Shown here: positions 42,695 through 53,387 of the stretch, one piece after another
Numbering within the stretch: the first letter of the stretch is position 1
Layout of the letters: every line of letters starts with the position of its first letter
DNA from: Fusarium oxysporum f. sp. lycopersici 4287
Taxonomy: Eukaryota > Ascomycota > Sordariomycetes > Hypocreales > Nectriaceae
Direction: 5' to 3'
NCBI RefSeq assembly: GCF_000149955.1
Contig: NC_030986.1
Coordinates: 5,249,624-5,313,623, forward strand
DNA length: 64,000 bases
Program-made: the position numbers and the translations under genes
The notes under the pieces: generated by a model
Database searches by the model: none
Told to the model about the DNA's origin: nothing
The model's input: the letters and a program-made list of their open reading frames with translations, nothing else

Positions 42695-44031
42695 GGAGCC
42701 GGATCTGGGCCGGCGAAATGGTCTTTATAGTTTTAATTGCCTCACGGAGCTCAATACCTACACTTATTCAAACCATCTAAACAAATATCCCAGCAAAGTG
42801 ATGGCTGCAAACCACGACTTTCCCACACGGCGATCGTCAACAGAAAGGCCCTTAGAAGTCTAAGACTCAATGCATGTGACGTTTGTCCGCTTCGAGTTGC
42901 TCAAGCAAACGCAGCAGCCACAGTTCGAGTACAAGATATCAACAGCATGGTGATCCGACGAACTTTAAAGGAATAGGTAAGCACGTCGTGGACAGATGGA
43001 GAATGCAGAATGGAAGCGGCGAGCAGTGCGGAGAAGTCGAGGTCGATCTTCAGGGTTTCGCTGATCGGTGAAGCTGTTGTGGATAGACGAGACTGCAAGA
43101 AAGGTCGGGGGTTTCTCGTCTTGGAAAAGACGGAATGGGGCGGGCTAAGGTTAAGGTAGTTCAGACAGGCTCTAATAGCGGATAAGGCAAGAGACAGGAA
43201 GCAAAATGACGAAAGAGCATCAGCTGGATGCTGCGGCGCAGAAGGAATATGTTGTCCCGCACAGCTATCACGGCTGTACGTCGTGAAGATCCAAGGTCGA
43301 GAACAACCTTTGGGCACCTGAGATGGGTGTTGAATGCGTGATGGCGTCAGACCCTTGCAAGGCAGCCGAAGCCTGAACTGTTAACGACATGGGGGTCACC
43401 GGTACATGTAGGTCTCGGTCACTTTTGCTGTTGTGGAACAGTCACCGTTGGCATGAGTTGATTGTATCTTGATGACCATTTCAATGCAGTATGCTACTCT
43501 CACTAGACGATGTTGACTGATGCTCGCTTAATATCTCCTATAACATCACAGTAATTTCACCGGCTTCATCATGAGTATATCCAGTTGAGGCCTGTCAAGA
43601 TCACCAACTTCACCTCTGACATGCACAAACTAAACTAAAAATCTCAAGTACCGATGACTTGGCGCTGATCAAGCACGAGCCACCCGCCTACCACACCTTA
43701 CAAACTGGACCCCGCAGCAGCTGCGAACACGGCCCAAAATTACCCGTCGCGTCGCGCTGAATTTCGTTTCGATTCGATAGACCTCGAGCTCTCGAGAAAG
43801 CATTTCACTCAATCTTCACTCTAAGAGGTCCATTGTTATCTCACACAAAACTTTCTGTCTGCAAAAGGAATAACCCCATACATCTATCGCATACGTCGCA
43901 CGTCTCGAAAATCCTATCCTTGCCGCACACCTTCCTTCGATCTCTTCGCCCCGTCGCATAGATTCTTCATCGAAGCCTCCCATGTAACATCCATACATCG
44001 CGACAGGTTGTGGGCAATCTTTTGCATCCCA
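42695..44031. other. Divergent promoter region between FAB1 and the unknown 741-residue gene
   Basis: About 1.3 kb. It probably contains the missing first exon and 5' leader of FAB1 (minus) and the leader of the downstream plus-strand gene. No independent gene could be supported. Confidence 0.45.
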
Positions 44032-46257
44032 ATGTCTCCCAAATCGTCCCCTGGTCGGGACATTGCGGAGCTTTTCAACCGGCATCGCGTTACCAACATT
44101 CCGTCCGATCAGAAAGAACTGCTCGAAAGACCAGACTCATGGGCAGTCGAGTTGGAAAACACGCCCCACGGCCTATCGCATCTTCCAGGACACGTTCTTG
44201 AGACAGTGAAAGCAGCGTATGTTGCTAACAAAGACATAATTCAAGAGCGTATTCCAATCTCGAAAAAACGCAGTGGGAGTCCCATAACATCACCAAGCAA
44301 TAAACGGAAACGTAATAGCATCACAAGCACACCTAGATCCGACCATGGGAGGCCCCCACAATCATCTCCCGAGCGTGCTGTGTCCTGGCCTCCAACGCCA
44401 GAGCGCATTCCCTCAAAAGACGCAGATTGTATAGCGGTAGCTGTAGTTGACCATAACACCCAGTCATCCATTGTCCACGAAACACCAAAACCAGGCTTCG
44501 GACGACCACAGCGGCCAATTTCAAAGCCAATCATTGAGAACCTACCTTCGTCCGGGGAGACTGAAGACGATTTGGAAACACGGATTCCAGATGCTCAGCC
44601 TCTTCACAATGGCTCCGTCAATAGAACGGCAGTGCGGTCTAAGCCGACTGCACCATCTCCGCTATCCACGAACAGGACCATGGCTACACCGCCATGCGCT
44701 CAACCAAGCAACACAGCTCAAACGGTGGTGCCAAATACCGTATTCACAAGCAAAGAAAATATTCGCGGAAGTGAGAGCCCGAAGACTCGTCGATTAAGAT
44801 TCAAACCAATCGATATGGACGGTGTGGGTTGGAAAAGGAGGAAAGCTTATAACGAAAAAGATCGTCTGCCGCCGACTATAATGCCCGCAAAAGTCGTCGA
44901 CAGTTCAATGCCAGCATCGTCCGATTCTATTATCCCATTCACGGGTATACCCACCACACAAGAGTCTGTCAGAGACATCAGAGAGTCAATTGAAATGAAG
45001 GAGGAAGATGAAACGACGGACCATATAGAGGAAGTTGTTCCCTCGACCAACTTTCATGGATCAACTGTAAATCGCCTGGTTGTCCACGGCACTGACGAGA
45101 AGAAGTCAAGTGACGAGAGCAAGCCCATACAACAACCGACCACGTCTCCCCAGATGGGTTCGTCAAAGGCGACTGCAGCAACGAATTCTCAATCACAGAT
45201 AAATGACCAGATGATGACAGAAAAGCCGCCTGCTCCTGCGCCACTTATAGCGCCAGGGGCTCCTCTGGAACCCTACGAAGCATTTGTGCAGCAATATCCA
45301 GACTACCCCGGTGAAAATGGGGGTGACAAGCTGCCCGGGACCAAGTCCAACTTCATTTATGCCTGTGTATACCTCAACTACCTACGTCCGAGGAAGCAGC
45401 TTCGAGACTGCCTATATGACGAGTTCATCCGAGCTTACCCGTGCTCTTATGGGGAGTACGTCAAACGCTCCCGTATGGAACCCATGGTTGCCATCAAGTG
45501 GTTCAATCAGCAAAAAGGCCCCTTGTTATATAATAAGTATCTTGTGAACAGGGGCAATCTGAGTCATATCCTCAGATCGTACCCCGATGAGTTCGCACGC
45601 GCGAATGAGCTGGTAACAAAGAAAAGCGGAGATGATGCTGGCGGGGATGACATAATGATCTATACAAGCTCAGAAGACGAGGGTGAGTTTGATGAGGACG
45701 ACAGCCAGCGTTCGGTTTCCCCATCATCCCAACGTTCTTCGGAGAGGGAAAGCGTCATGTCACCACAGCCAATTGCAACTATCGAGGATGATATGGAAAT
45801 CGACCTCCCTGAGATTCCGTCCGCGCCTCCTTCAACTTCCAGCAAACGAAGGCCATCATTGGCATCGACGGATGATTTGGAGATAGTCTCGAAGCCTATG
45901 CCAACAGCGAAGCCCATCACTCCTGCGCAGTCGAACATCAGACGACGGAATCCAGCTTCAGAGAGAAGGCCACTCCAGTCCTCACGAGTTCAAGAGATCT
46001 TGACTCAGCCTCCTCCACCCACTTCACCCCAAATGCCACAAACCTCAATGTTACCACCATCTACTATAGGAGGCTCAGCAATCAAGTCGACGGCTCCTCG
46101 ACCATCACAGTATTTCAAAAAGATATCTGCGGACCTACTGAAGGCAACACCAAAAAAACGTTCTGCCAAGGATCTTGAGAAGCTTCGAGAACATTTCAGA
46201 AGATCGAAGGGAACAGGGGCGCAGGATCGTCGAAGCAGCAGTGGCCGGTTTGAATAG
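44032..46257 (+). CDS. Unknown mostly disordered nuclear-type protein with one conserved domain
   Basis: Not recognised. It has 741 residues from the ATG at 44032; an ATG eight codons upstream has a poorer context. Most of the chain is Ser/Pro/Thr-rich and disordered with several basic clusters (KKRSGSP, KRKRN near residues 80-100; RRKAYNEK). The N-terminal 60 residues (DIAELFNRHRVTNIP...WAVELENTPHGLS) look folded. A second folded block at about 409-533 is rich in aromatic residues (EPYEAFVQQYPDYPG, FIYACVYLNYLRPR, LYDEFIRAYPCSYGEYV, AIKWFNQQKG) and is followed by an acidic SSEDEGEFDEDD tract. The basic C-terminus has KKRSAKDLEKLREHF. A chromatin or DNA-associated role is a guess from composition only. 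Confidence 0.7.
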   Translation: MSPKSSPGRDIAELFNRHRVTNIPSDQKELLERPDSWAVELENTPHGLSHLPGHVLETVKAAYVANKDIIQERIPISKKRSGSPITSPSNKRKRNSITSTPRSDHGRPPQSSPERAVSWPPTPERIPSKDADCIAVAVVDHNTQSSIVHETPKPGFGRPQRPISKPIIENLPSSGETEDDLETRIPDAQPLHNGSVNRTAVRSKPTAPSPLSTNRTMATPPCAQPSNTAQTVVPNTVFTSKENIRGSESPKTRRLRFKPIDMDGVGWKRRKAYNEKDRLPPTIMPAKVVDSSMPASSDSIIPFTGIPTTQESVRDIRESIEMKEEDETTDHIEEVVPSTNFHGSTVNRLVVHGTDEKKSSDESKPIQQPTTSPQMGSSKATAATNSQSQINDQMMTEKPPAPAPLIAPGAPLEPYEAFVQQYPDYPGENGGDKLPGTKSNFIYACVYLNYLRPRKQLRDCLYDEFIRAYPCSYGEYVKRSRMEPMVAIKWFNQQKGPLLYNKYLVNRGNLSHILRSYPDEFARANELVTKKSGDDAGGDDIMIYTSSEDEGEFDEDDSQRSVSPSSQRSSERESVMSPQPIATIEDDMEIDLPEIPSAPPSTSSKRRPSLASTDDLEIVSKPMPTAKPITPAQSNIRRRNPASERRPLQSSRVQEILTQPPPPTSPQMPQTSMLPPSTIGGSAIKSTAPRPSQYFKKISADLLKATPKKRSAKDLEKLREHFRRSKGTGAQDRRSSSGRFE

Positions 46258-47064
46258 AATCGCGAATCGGGAAAGGCGCTGGGATCAGATTACGTTAAGT
46301 GGCAGTAATGTTGACGATCGAAACTTTCGGGGAGGCTAAAGCGTTTGTTTTATGTTATATCTGATACCCAAAATTGTTGTTGGACCTGCAGAACTGCCGT
46401 CAGCAACATTCTCATGACTGTATAGTATTATATTATCAAGTATCACCGGCCGGGAAAGGACCATAGACTCAATTGCATGAAAAGAAATTGTTCGGTGGCG
46501 GAAAGAACAGTCTATTGTGCGTGGGCAACATTTCTATGGTAAGCTAGGTAGCTGGTTCGACTGAGAACCTGGCTTGATTAATGAACTGACAGCATTGCGA
46601 CGATGCAGAACATGGGAGAAGTATTAGAAAAGAAATAGAGTCCTTGGTGTCCAGTTGCCTTTCCTCTTCAAGATACTCAACTTCAATCTCCCATCATTCC
46701 GTGTAACAAGAACAAGATTTATCTTCGCCCCCACTGCCAGTCGTCGTCTCATTTCCACGAAGGGGGGTATCATACAATCTTGTTTCAATTTTTGGTCCCA
46801 ATCAATTTTGTTTGTGTCTTCACTCCGTGGCACGAACTACTCTCGCTGCCCATCCCTTTTCGACGTTGAGTCTTTTTCGCCTTTGTTCCTTTTTTTTTCT
46901 GCTGTTCCCAAATTGGTGATGTTTTTGGTTTTGCTGAGAGTAAGGGTAAAAAAAAAAAAAGAGAAATCCCGGTGTTGTTAAGCCTTGAGGTCGTCATTCT
47001 GTCATTAACGGTCATTATGGTTTTTGTTTTCGTGTCTTTTTTGCTGGCGAGGAGAGTGCTATTT
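46258..47064. other. Convergent 3' region
   Basis: 3' flanks of the unknown plus-strand gene and the BolA-like minus-strand gene, with T-rich and A12-13 homopolymer runs near 46886-46965. No gene is recognised. Confidence 0.5.
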
Positions 47065-47800
47065 TCACTCTTCCTCAGCTTCAGCTCGGGCGGCACGGGC
47101 AGCGGCTTCGTCTTCCTTCTTCTTCCTTTGGCGGGCTTCTTCCTCGGGAGTCATGGTGCGCAACTGGAGGGCGTGGATGCCGTTCTCCTGGGCCATCTCA
47201 TCGCGGAGAAGGGCGTAGACCATGCGGTGACGGGCAGGCTGCATCTTGGAGTTGAAAGCGTCAGAGGTGATGACCACGCTGTCACGTGTTAGTATGCATT
47301 GCATCTTGATTGTGAAGTTGGGTTGACCGGGGTATGTGCAGAAGAACGGTGTGGGTGAGCGAGGAAGGGTGTGAGTGAGTATGGGGTACAAGAGACTGCA
47401 TTGCATGACAAGAGTGTCACGCGGGATGAGATGAGATGAGATGAGGCGACATGATATGATTCCAAATTGAGATGAGATGAGATGAGAAAAGGAGGTTGCA
47501 CAGAAATCGGTTGACGGTGACAAAGAGCGCAATTCTTACCGAAAGTGTGTCTCGCTGGAGGTAGTGTGTTCCATGGCCTTGTGGTGAGAGTGAAGATGAG
47601 AGTCATTGTAGATCTCGAGAGTTTGGGGATTGAAGGCTGCGGTGATCTAAAGGACATAAGTCAGTGGGTGGTTTCGTCAAATGTGCATAATGAGATCTCA
47701 CCTTTGCTCGAATAAGATCCTCAACGGGAGTGTTGGAGTTGCTCATGGTTGAGAGCTGTCGCTGGACGCTCGAAAAGCCGAGCGCGTATCGTCGAAACAT
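47065..47800 (-). CDS. BolA-family protein, probably mitochondrial (BolA1-like)
   Basis: Three exons (47800-47702, 47646-47540, 47278-47065) give 139 residues. The BolA fold is seen as ITAAFNPQTLEIYNDSHLHSHHKA, SSETHFRVVITSDAF, then RHRMVYALLRDEM with the invariant His used for Fe-S binding together with monothiol glutaredoxins. The variable loop lacks Cys. The N-terminus MFRRYALGFSSVQRQLS is a plausible matrix-targeting sequence. Another in-frame ATG at 47887 would add 29 residues, but a TTTAAATA stretch just upstream of it (47903-47912) makes the later start more likely. The second intron (47279-47539, 261 nt) is unusually long here and carries GATGA repeats. The C-terminus is an Ala/Glu/Arg-rich helix. 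Confidence 0.88.
47426..47486. repeat. Pentanucleotide ATGAG/GATGA repeat inside the BolA intron
   Basis: Four ATGAG units at 47426-47445 and three GATGA units at 47471-47485, separated by 25 nt, lie within the 261-nt second intron of the BolA-like gene. On the gene's sense strand they read as CTCAT/TCATC pyrimidine-rich repeats. Confidence 0.85.
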
Positions 47801-49038
47801 GAGGTATGGCGGTCTGAAAATAGAAGAACGTAGCGACGCCCGAATACAGTTTGCGCAATGTCGACTGAAACTAGATAGAGTCGACAAAGGCGATACAGAT
47901 GCGACTATTTAAAAAACGAATTGAGTTGAGGTCAATTCGGAATTCGCGGGCGATATAAGAAGAATAGAATCTTTCTTGTCCGGATCCCAAGTGGAGCGAT
48001 AATGGATCGACAGGGCAACACGAAAGGCTCTGGTTGGCTTTTGGCTGGTGGGAGGGAGGTGAAGTAGGTTTTTTAATGAGGTTCCCGAGTTGTCGGTTTG
48101 TCCGCCTCTTTAAGCTTTAGGTTATCGGTCTGGCACTGGCTATTGTTGCCCCCAAAAATAACAACAACCTGGCACACTGTGATGTGACAACTGAAAAGCA
48201 GAAACAGGAAGTCAAAAGCGAGAAAATAGCAAACAAGAAACTTTGAGTAGAGCGAGCAGACGAGACGAGACGGAAAGTGAAAAGTTGGAAATACAAGTTG
48301 GAAGAGGCGGGCAGGACAAACTGATATACGTTTCAAGATATGGGATCTAAAGAAGCTTGGACTAGGCATGTACAGTACATTCTATGGATTAGTACCTAAA
48401 GCAAGGTAGGTATCTAAAAGTGGCGGAACACGTTAACTCTTTCGTGAAAAAAACAAAAACGCATACACTGATTGTGATTTGTGAAATTGACAACTCAGGG
48501 AGCCGTTATCCCGTTTCGGTGTGAAGTCGGTGTGGAAAACAACAAGCAAAAAGGAACAAGCAGAAGCAAAGACAGAAAGCCACCAGGGCACAGAGAGATG
48601 TACTGTACAGTAAGGTACAGGCCCCCCCTTCTAAACATGTTCGTTATTCCTTCTACTGTGAAAAGCGCGGGGCATCTGGTACTGTACATTTTTACCGTCT
48701 TTCCATGAGCCAAAGTGGCGGACAAGTTTTTCGATCCATCACATCGCATCACATCCCTACAGTGCAACACCCCTGAAGGCCTCTTTTTAGCAAATGATCA
48801 GCCGCCAATCTGCGTGTCCGTCCAGACGGTTGGGTCGGGCGTCGGCTGGCCCTGACCGCCTGGCTTCTAGAGCGGTGAAGCCAGGAACAAGGGTTACGAA
48901 CTACGAACCCCTGTTCTCTTTCGTCTCTCTCTCTGTAACTCTCTCTTTTCTCTTGTTTCTCTGACCAGTCTGATCATTGCAAATAATAGAATGCCACGAC
49001 AAAGCAAGAGAGTCAACCTTCGACTCATGATAGACTGC
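47801..49038. other. Intergenic upstream of the BolA-like gene
   Basis: About 1.2 kb with BolA promoter sequence, several GGTAC/GTACAG short motifs (48365-48420, 48600-48620) and a CT-rich tract near 48916-48960. No coding content is supported. Confidence 0.45.
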
Positions 49039-49215
49039 CTAGTAGACCAGCAGCGTTACTATACATCCCAATGACATATACCACACCCCGGCTGCAGACT
49101 TGACAGCATACACAGTGGATCTTGTCACTGGAGCTGTTGGAGCTTTGCTGTAGGTACGGGCCCAAACAGGCGGGATCTGGTGCGATGCGATAGCGGTCTC
49201 GTGGATTGGCTCCAT
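49039..49215 (-). CDS. 58-residue predicted single-pass membrane protein
   Basis: Short open frame from the ATG at 49215 to TAG at 49039-49041 on minus. The first 35 residues are polar (MEPIHETAIASHQIPPVWAR...). The end (about 41-58, AAGVWYMSLGCIVTLLVY) is a hydrophobic helix finishing at the stop, so the layout is that of a tail-anchored or small inner-membrane protein. A positively charged stretch (VTRSTVYAVKS) precedes the helix. I recognise the style (compact, Tyr/Trp-flanked helix) but not a named family. It is isolated between the BolA-like and acyl-CoA synthetase-like genes. Confidence 0.5.
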   Translation of the reverse strand: MEPIHETAIASHQIPPVWARTYSKAPTAPVTRSTVYAVKSAAGVWYMSLGCIVTLLVY

Positions 49216-50102
49216 AGGTAGTCAAAGTTAGGTAGCGTTAAAAGTTAAGGTCCGGGGTTTGTTAAGAGAGAAGGAAAAAAAGATGTCAAATATGCAATCC
49301 ACTCATTCACGTATTCGTCTTTGACCTGTGAGTTGTTGATGAGGCCAGCGTTCAACCATAACAGCCCAGCACAACAAACCAGTGTCTTCCCTGTCTCCCA
49401 CTCGACTCAAGACAGGACAGGGAGAAGGATCATGTATGTAGGTACCTACTGTACTTTGCCGTACTTTCATCTCGACTGTTGGGCCTGTACGGATACGTAC
49501 GTACATGTACAACGCTTGTGTTGCATTGCAGTCGAACGGTTCCTTAAGCCTCCCAGCTAAAAACACACGCGGACGCATCTCTAGCTGCCGATACTCGTCC
49601 GTAAACAAAAGAGGCGCTGCTTATTGGCTTCACTTTCGAATCGCTCTTCACCCTCTCCCTCAAAAAATGTGCACCTTTACTTTCTGTTAGCTCCTCAAAA
49701 CTGTTCGGCGCGGCTTCTAAAGGGTACGTACCTCCGGGGAAGACGGCCGTCCGTCCGGGACCGTGGGCCGAAGACTTGACCCCATTTACGTCAAAGAGCC
49801 AACCCACTTTAGCACAGGACGTTGGAGCTTTTGCTTCACAACGCACGCAACTCCATTTCTAAATTCAACTGTCGATTTCAATTAACTCATGCTCATGCTT
49901 CAGCGGGATCGTCAATCCCTAAATCCTATCCCCTCCTTCTTCCCCTCCCCAGTGCATGCCTCGGCAAATGCGCCGTTGAACCACACCTCAACGTAGCATT
50001 CAAAGACCAAGTCTGCACAGCGAAGACTCCGGATTGGCCTCTTTAAATTCTTGAATCCTTGTCGTCAAACCCCGGCGCTTCGGGGCCTTGAATTTGTTCG
50101 TC
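49216..50102. other. Intergenic upstream of the ACSF3-like gene
   Basis: Promoter of the acyl-CoA synthetase-like gene and leader of the small minus-strand gene, with repeated GTACGTAC-type motifs near 49438-49510. No other feature is seen. Confidence 0.45.
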
Positions 50103-52010
50103 ATGTCGCTCCTCCGACATCTCGTCACCTCCGCCGTCCGGCGCTCGTCTACTGCTACCTCCGCTTCCTTCATTACCCTCCGTCCCGCTGCTAGAATGCT
50201 CTCGACCTTACCACGCTTACCGCTCTTCGAAGCTGTTGCACAACATGATCCAGATTCGAAAGCTGTTATCCACTCTCTTTCCGGTCGGACCTTCAAGTAT
50301 GGAGAGCTTCTAGGTGATGTTAGTCGCGCACGGGACAGGCTGGCCGAAGCTGCTGGTCGTGAGGACCTCAATGGCGAGCGCATTGCGTTCCTGGTTGAGA
50401 ATAGTTATGACTACGTAGGTGAGCTCATGACGTGACCTCGTGATATCGCATTGCGACAGCCATTGACATGTGCTTGCATAGTAACACTCTTGGCCGCAAT
50501 GGCTGCGCGATCTATCGCCGTGCCTCTATCACCTGCATTCCCTGCGCCAGAGCTACAATACATTCTCAACCAGAGTGAAGCTTCATTACTAGTATCCTCG
50601 CCAAAGTTCGCATCCAAGGCCAAGGAGGTTCTTGCGACTGAACTCACAACCCAGCCGGCGCATGTAGAACTTCAGAAGCATCAAGGTGGGGGTAATCATG
50701 ACAAGGTGCAACTGAACAATACCGATGCTGGTGAAGCTAGTATGATGCTGTATACTTCGGGAACGACCAATAAACCCGTAAGTCTGCTCATGATGCTTCA
50801 TGGCTCCATGTGCTAAAACCTCGGCTTAGAAAGGAGTACTGCTCCCCCAATCGGTCTTGACAGCGCAATCTCGCTCCCTCGTTGAGGCCTGGAACTACTC
50901 ACCCTCAGACCATCTCCTCCACGTCCTCCCGCTTCATCACATCCACGGAACTGTTAACGCCATCCTTACACCGCTCCTCGCCGGCTCAACAATCGAGTTC
51001 ATGTTCCCATTCAATGCTGATGCTGTATGGAAGCGTTTCTCGGCGCCCTTTCTCGACAATGAGTCCTCTACCCCTAAAGAGAAAATCACATTCTTCACAG
51101 TCGTACCCACGGTGTATAGCAGGTTACTCACTTCATACAAGAGTCTCCCTCAAGAAACTCAAGAAGCCGCCCGCAAAGCCATCTCTCCAGAGAACATGCG
51201 CCTCTCCATCTCTGGGTCCGCCGCACTCCCAACGCCTATCAAGACCGCCTGGAAAGATCTCAGCCGTGGCAATGTCCTCCTTGAGCGTTATGGTATGACC
51301 GAGGTCGGTATGGCGCTCAGCTGCGGTCTTGACTTTTCAGATCGTGTAGATGCCAGTGTTGGCTGGCCACTACCGTCCGTTGAAGCTCGTCTAGTCGATG
51401 TCGACAATGGTGAAATTATCAAAGAAGGAGAAGAAATCAATGCTCAAGGCCGCGAGCGCTCTGGTGAGATTCAGCTAAGAGGCCCAACCATCTTCCGCGA
51501 GTACTGGCGCAATCCGGCCGCAACAGCGAGCGAATTCGTCGAAGATTCAGACGGAGAGGGGAAATGGTTCAAGACAGGCGACGTAGCTGTCCGCCGTCCA
51601 GTCCCCTCCGCCATCGCTTCCCAGTCATGGGCCACATGGCCCCCTTTACTTCATCCAAGGACGCAAAGTCCGCTGATATCATCAAGACAGGGGGCGAAAA
51701 GGTAAGCGCTCTAGAAGTCGAGCGAGAGCTATTATCCCTCCCCGAGGTCGCCGAAGCAGCTGTCGTGGCTGTGCCTAGTGGGCAATGGGGTCACAAGGTC
51801 GGCGCTGTCCTGGTTCTAGATAAAGACGTTGTCAAGAAGTGGTCGGCCCTCGACATGCGAAGGGCCCTCAAGGGACGCTTGGCAAGTTATAAGATCCCCC
51901 AGGTTATGCGACTTGTTGATCAAATACCCCGAAATGCTATGGGCAAGATCAACAAGAAGCAATTGGTCAAGAGCATCTTCCCCGACGATATCAGCGGGGA
52001 TGAGAGTTGA
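50103..52010 (+). CDS. ACSF3-like acyl/malonyl-CoA synthetase with two apparent +1 frameshifts
   Basis: AMP-forming ligase of the ANL superfamily, resembling mitochondrial ACSF3 (malonyl-CoA synthetase). Exons start at 50103, 50482 and 50830 (introns 50419-50481 and 50778-50829). The N-terminus is Arg/Ser-rich (MSLLRHLVTSAVRR), a good mitochondrial presequence. Motifs: MLYTSGTTNKPKG (P-loop, with Asn where Gly is usual), LHVLPLHHIHG, LSISGSAALP, ERYGMTEVGMAL and WFKTGDVA. After that the frame breaks. The next motif PLYFIQGRK lies in the +1 frame and KSADIIKTGGEKVSALE in the +2 frame, so one extra base near 51637 and another in the AAA near 51665 would explain it. Downstream coding is intact to 52010, including the C-terminal catalytic-type Lys in AMGKINK. 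The cause is either assembly errors or a recent pseudogene. Confidence 0.82.
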
Positions 52011-52510
52011 TTTAATCGACTTCCATTGAAAAAGTAAAAAGTGTAAGATATAAAACTTTATAATCACTCCAGTAACCCACATTTCACCAAATATATGCGA
52101 GTATTGTTTCATCGAGTTAGTAGCAATTGAGTATGCCTAGCAAGTATTCATGCGAAGCAACTGATTACAGTTGTTCGAAAGTACAAAAATCTATTTTCCT
52201 TTCCCCTCCTTGGGTGGCCCTTTTTCATACTTCGTGGATGCCACTTGGGAAACAGCCCGTCCAAGCAACGCCAATAGAACATTGAGCCAAATGAAATTAA
52301 GGATGACTCGTGGCCAGGCTGACTGAGCGGTTCACATGTCCCGGTTCAAGCCAGTCGCCGCTCAATCCTTGCTATCCCGCTTCTGCTTCAACAACTCGTC
52401 GACCTCTCGTGAATCGCCAGATGAACGGCGTCAGGTTCAGAAACGTGAAATGGTCATTATCGGATATCGTGCTAAATCAACGTCGTGCCTCTGCGTAAAT
52501 CCTCGCACGT
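52011..52510. other. Convergent 3' region
   Basis: 500 nt of 3' flank shared by the ACSF3-like (plus) and eIF4E (minus) genes. No other feature is seen. Confidence 0.5.
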
Positions 52511-53387
52511 TTAAACAACGTGCTTAGCCTTGGCTCGTGTGCTGCCCGAGTGGGCACTGTCGGTGTGTCCAGAGAACTCAACCTGCTCTGAGGCAGGCAG
52601 CTCGAGAACCTCCTTGAACCTGCGGCCAATAGACAGGAGAATCTCCTTACCCTTCTCACTGCTGCGGCCCTTGCCACCAGCGACATCGCCCTCACCTCGG
52701 CCGGGGATGCTCTTTCCGATGGTACGAGTCCAGACACCAATTCGGAAGAAGGCCTTTCGAACGTTGACAACTACACCCATGACCTCGCCATCGTCCTCAT
52801 CCTCGAGAGTCTCGCCGATAGCGGCCATCATGACCTGAAGCCAAAGACGGTCGACATCGATGTTTCGCTTATCCTTGTACTGGTAAGACCACTTGCCACC
52901 GTGCTTATTCTGGGGGTCCTCCCACTCGGGGCGGACGCCAGCCTTGAAGAGATGGTAGTCGGACTTGAGGGAAAGCTCGGAAACGGGTGCGACATTATTC
53001 TATTTAGAAAAAATTAGGATGCGGAAGATTTGAGGTCGGGTTGGTGACTCACGTAAACGCCCCAAAATTCCTCAACGGAGTCGAAGGTAATAACTTCCTT
53101 TAGGAGATCGTTCCAGTTGTCGCCCTATCACAAGTATTAGTGTCCGAGTTCGGCGGTAAAAGTATGTCGTTTCGCACCTTGCCACTCGGGGGCTTTGTGA
53201 ACCAGAGAGTCCACTTGTTCTGAAGAGGGTGCTTCACGTTGAAGTTGTCCTTGTCGTGGAAAACGGTGACAGGCTTGTCGTCGTCCTTGACATCGGAAGA
53301 ATCCTCCTTGCCAGCGGGGTCGACGGGGATGGTGGTGAGGTCGACCTGCTCGTCCATCTTGGGGGTGTCAGCTACAGCGGCGGCCAT
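52511..53387 (-). CDS. Translation initiation factor eIF4E (cap-binding protein)
   Basis: Three exons (53387-53178, 53124-53053, 52999-52511; introns of 53 nt each) give 256 residues. The core HPLQNKWTLWF, GDNWNDLL, EEFWGVYNNV, HLFKAGVRPEWED and GGKWSYQ blocks are all present. The Trp of GDNW and the Trp-Glu of PEWED correspond to the two Trp and the Glu that stack and pair with the m7G cap. WGVY-type Trp provides the eIF4G-binding surface. The C-terminal extension after GVWTR (about 75 residues, ending HTDSAHSGSTRAKAKHVV) has the S-H-S/T-K pattern usual in fungal and animal eIF4E. The Asp/Glu/Lys-rich N-terminal 45 residues are disordered. Confidence 0.95.

Noticed and set aside
47801..47887. 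Upstream in-frame ATG at 47887 for the BolA-like gene
   Set aside because: A TTTAAATA stretch lies about 16-25 nt before it, so transcription probably begins downstream; 47800 is preferred though not proven.
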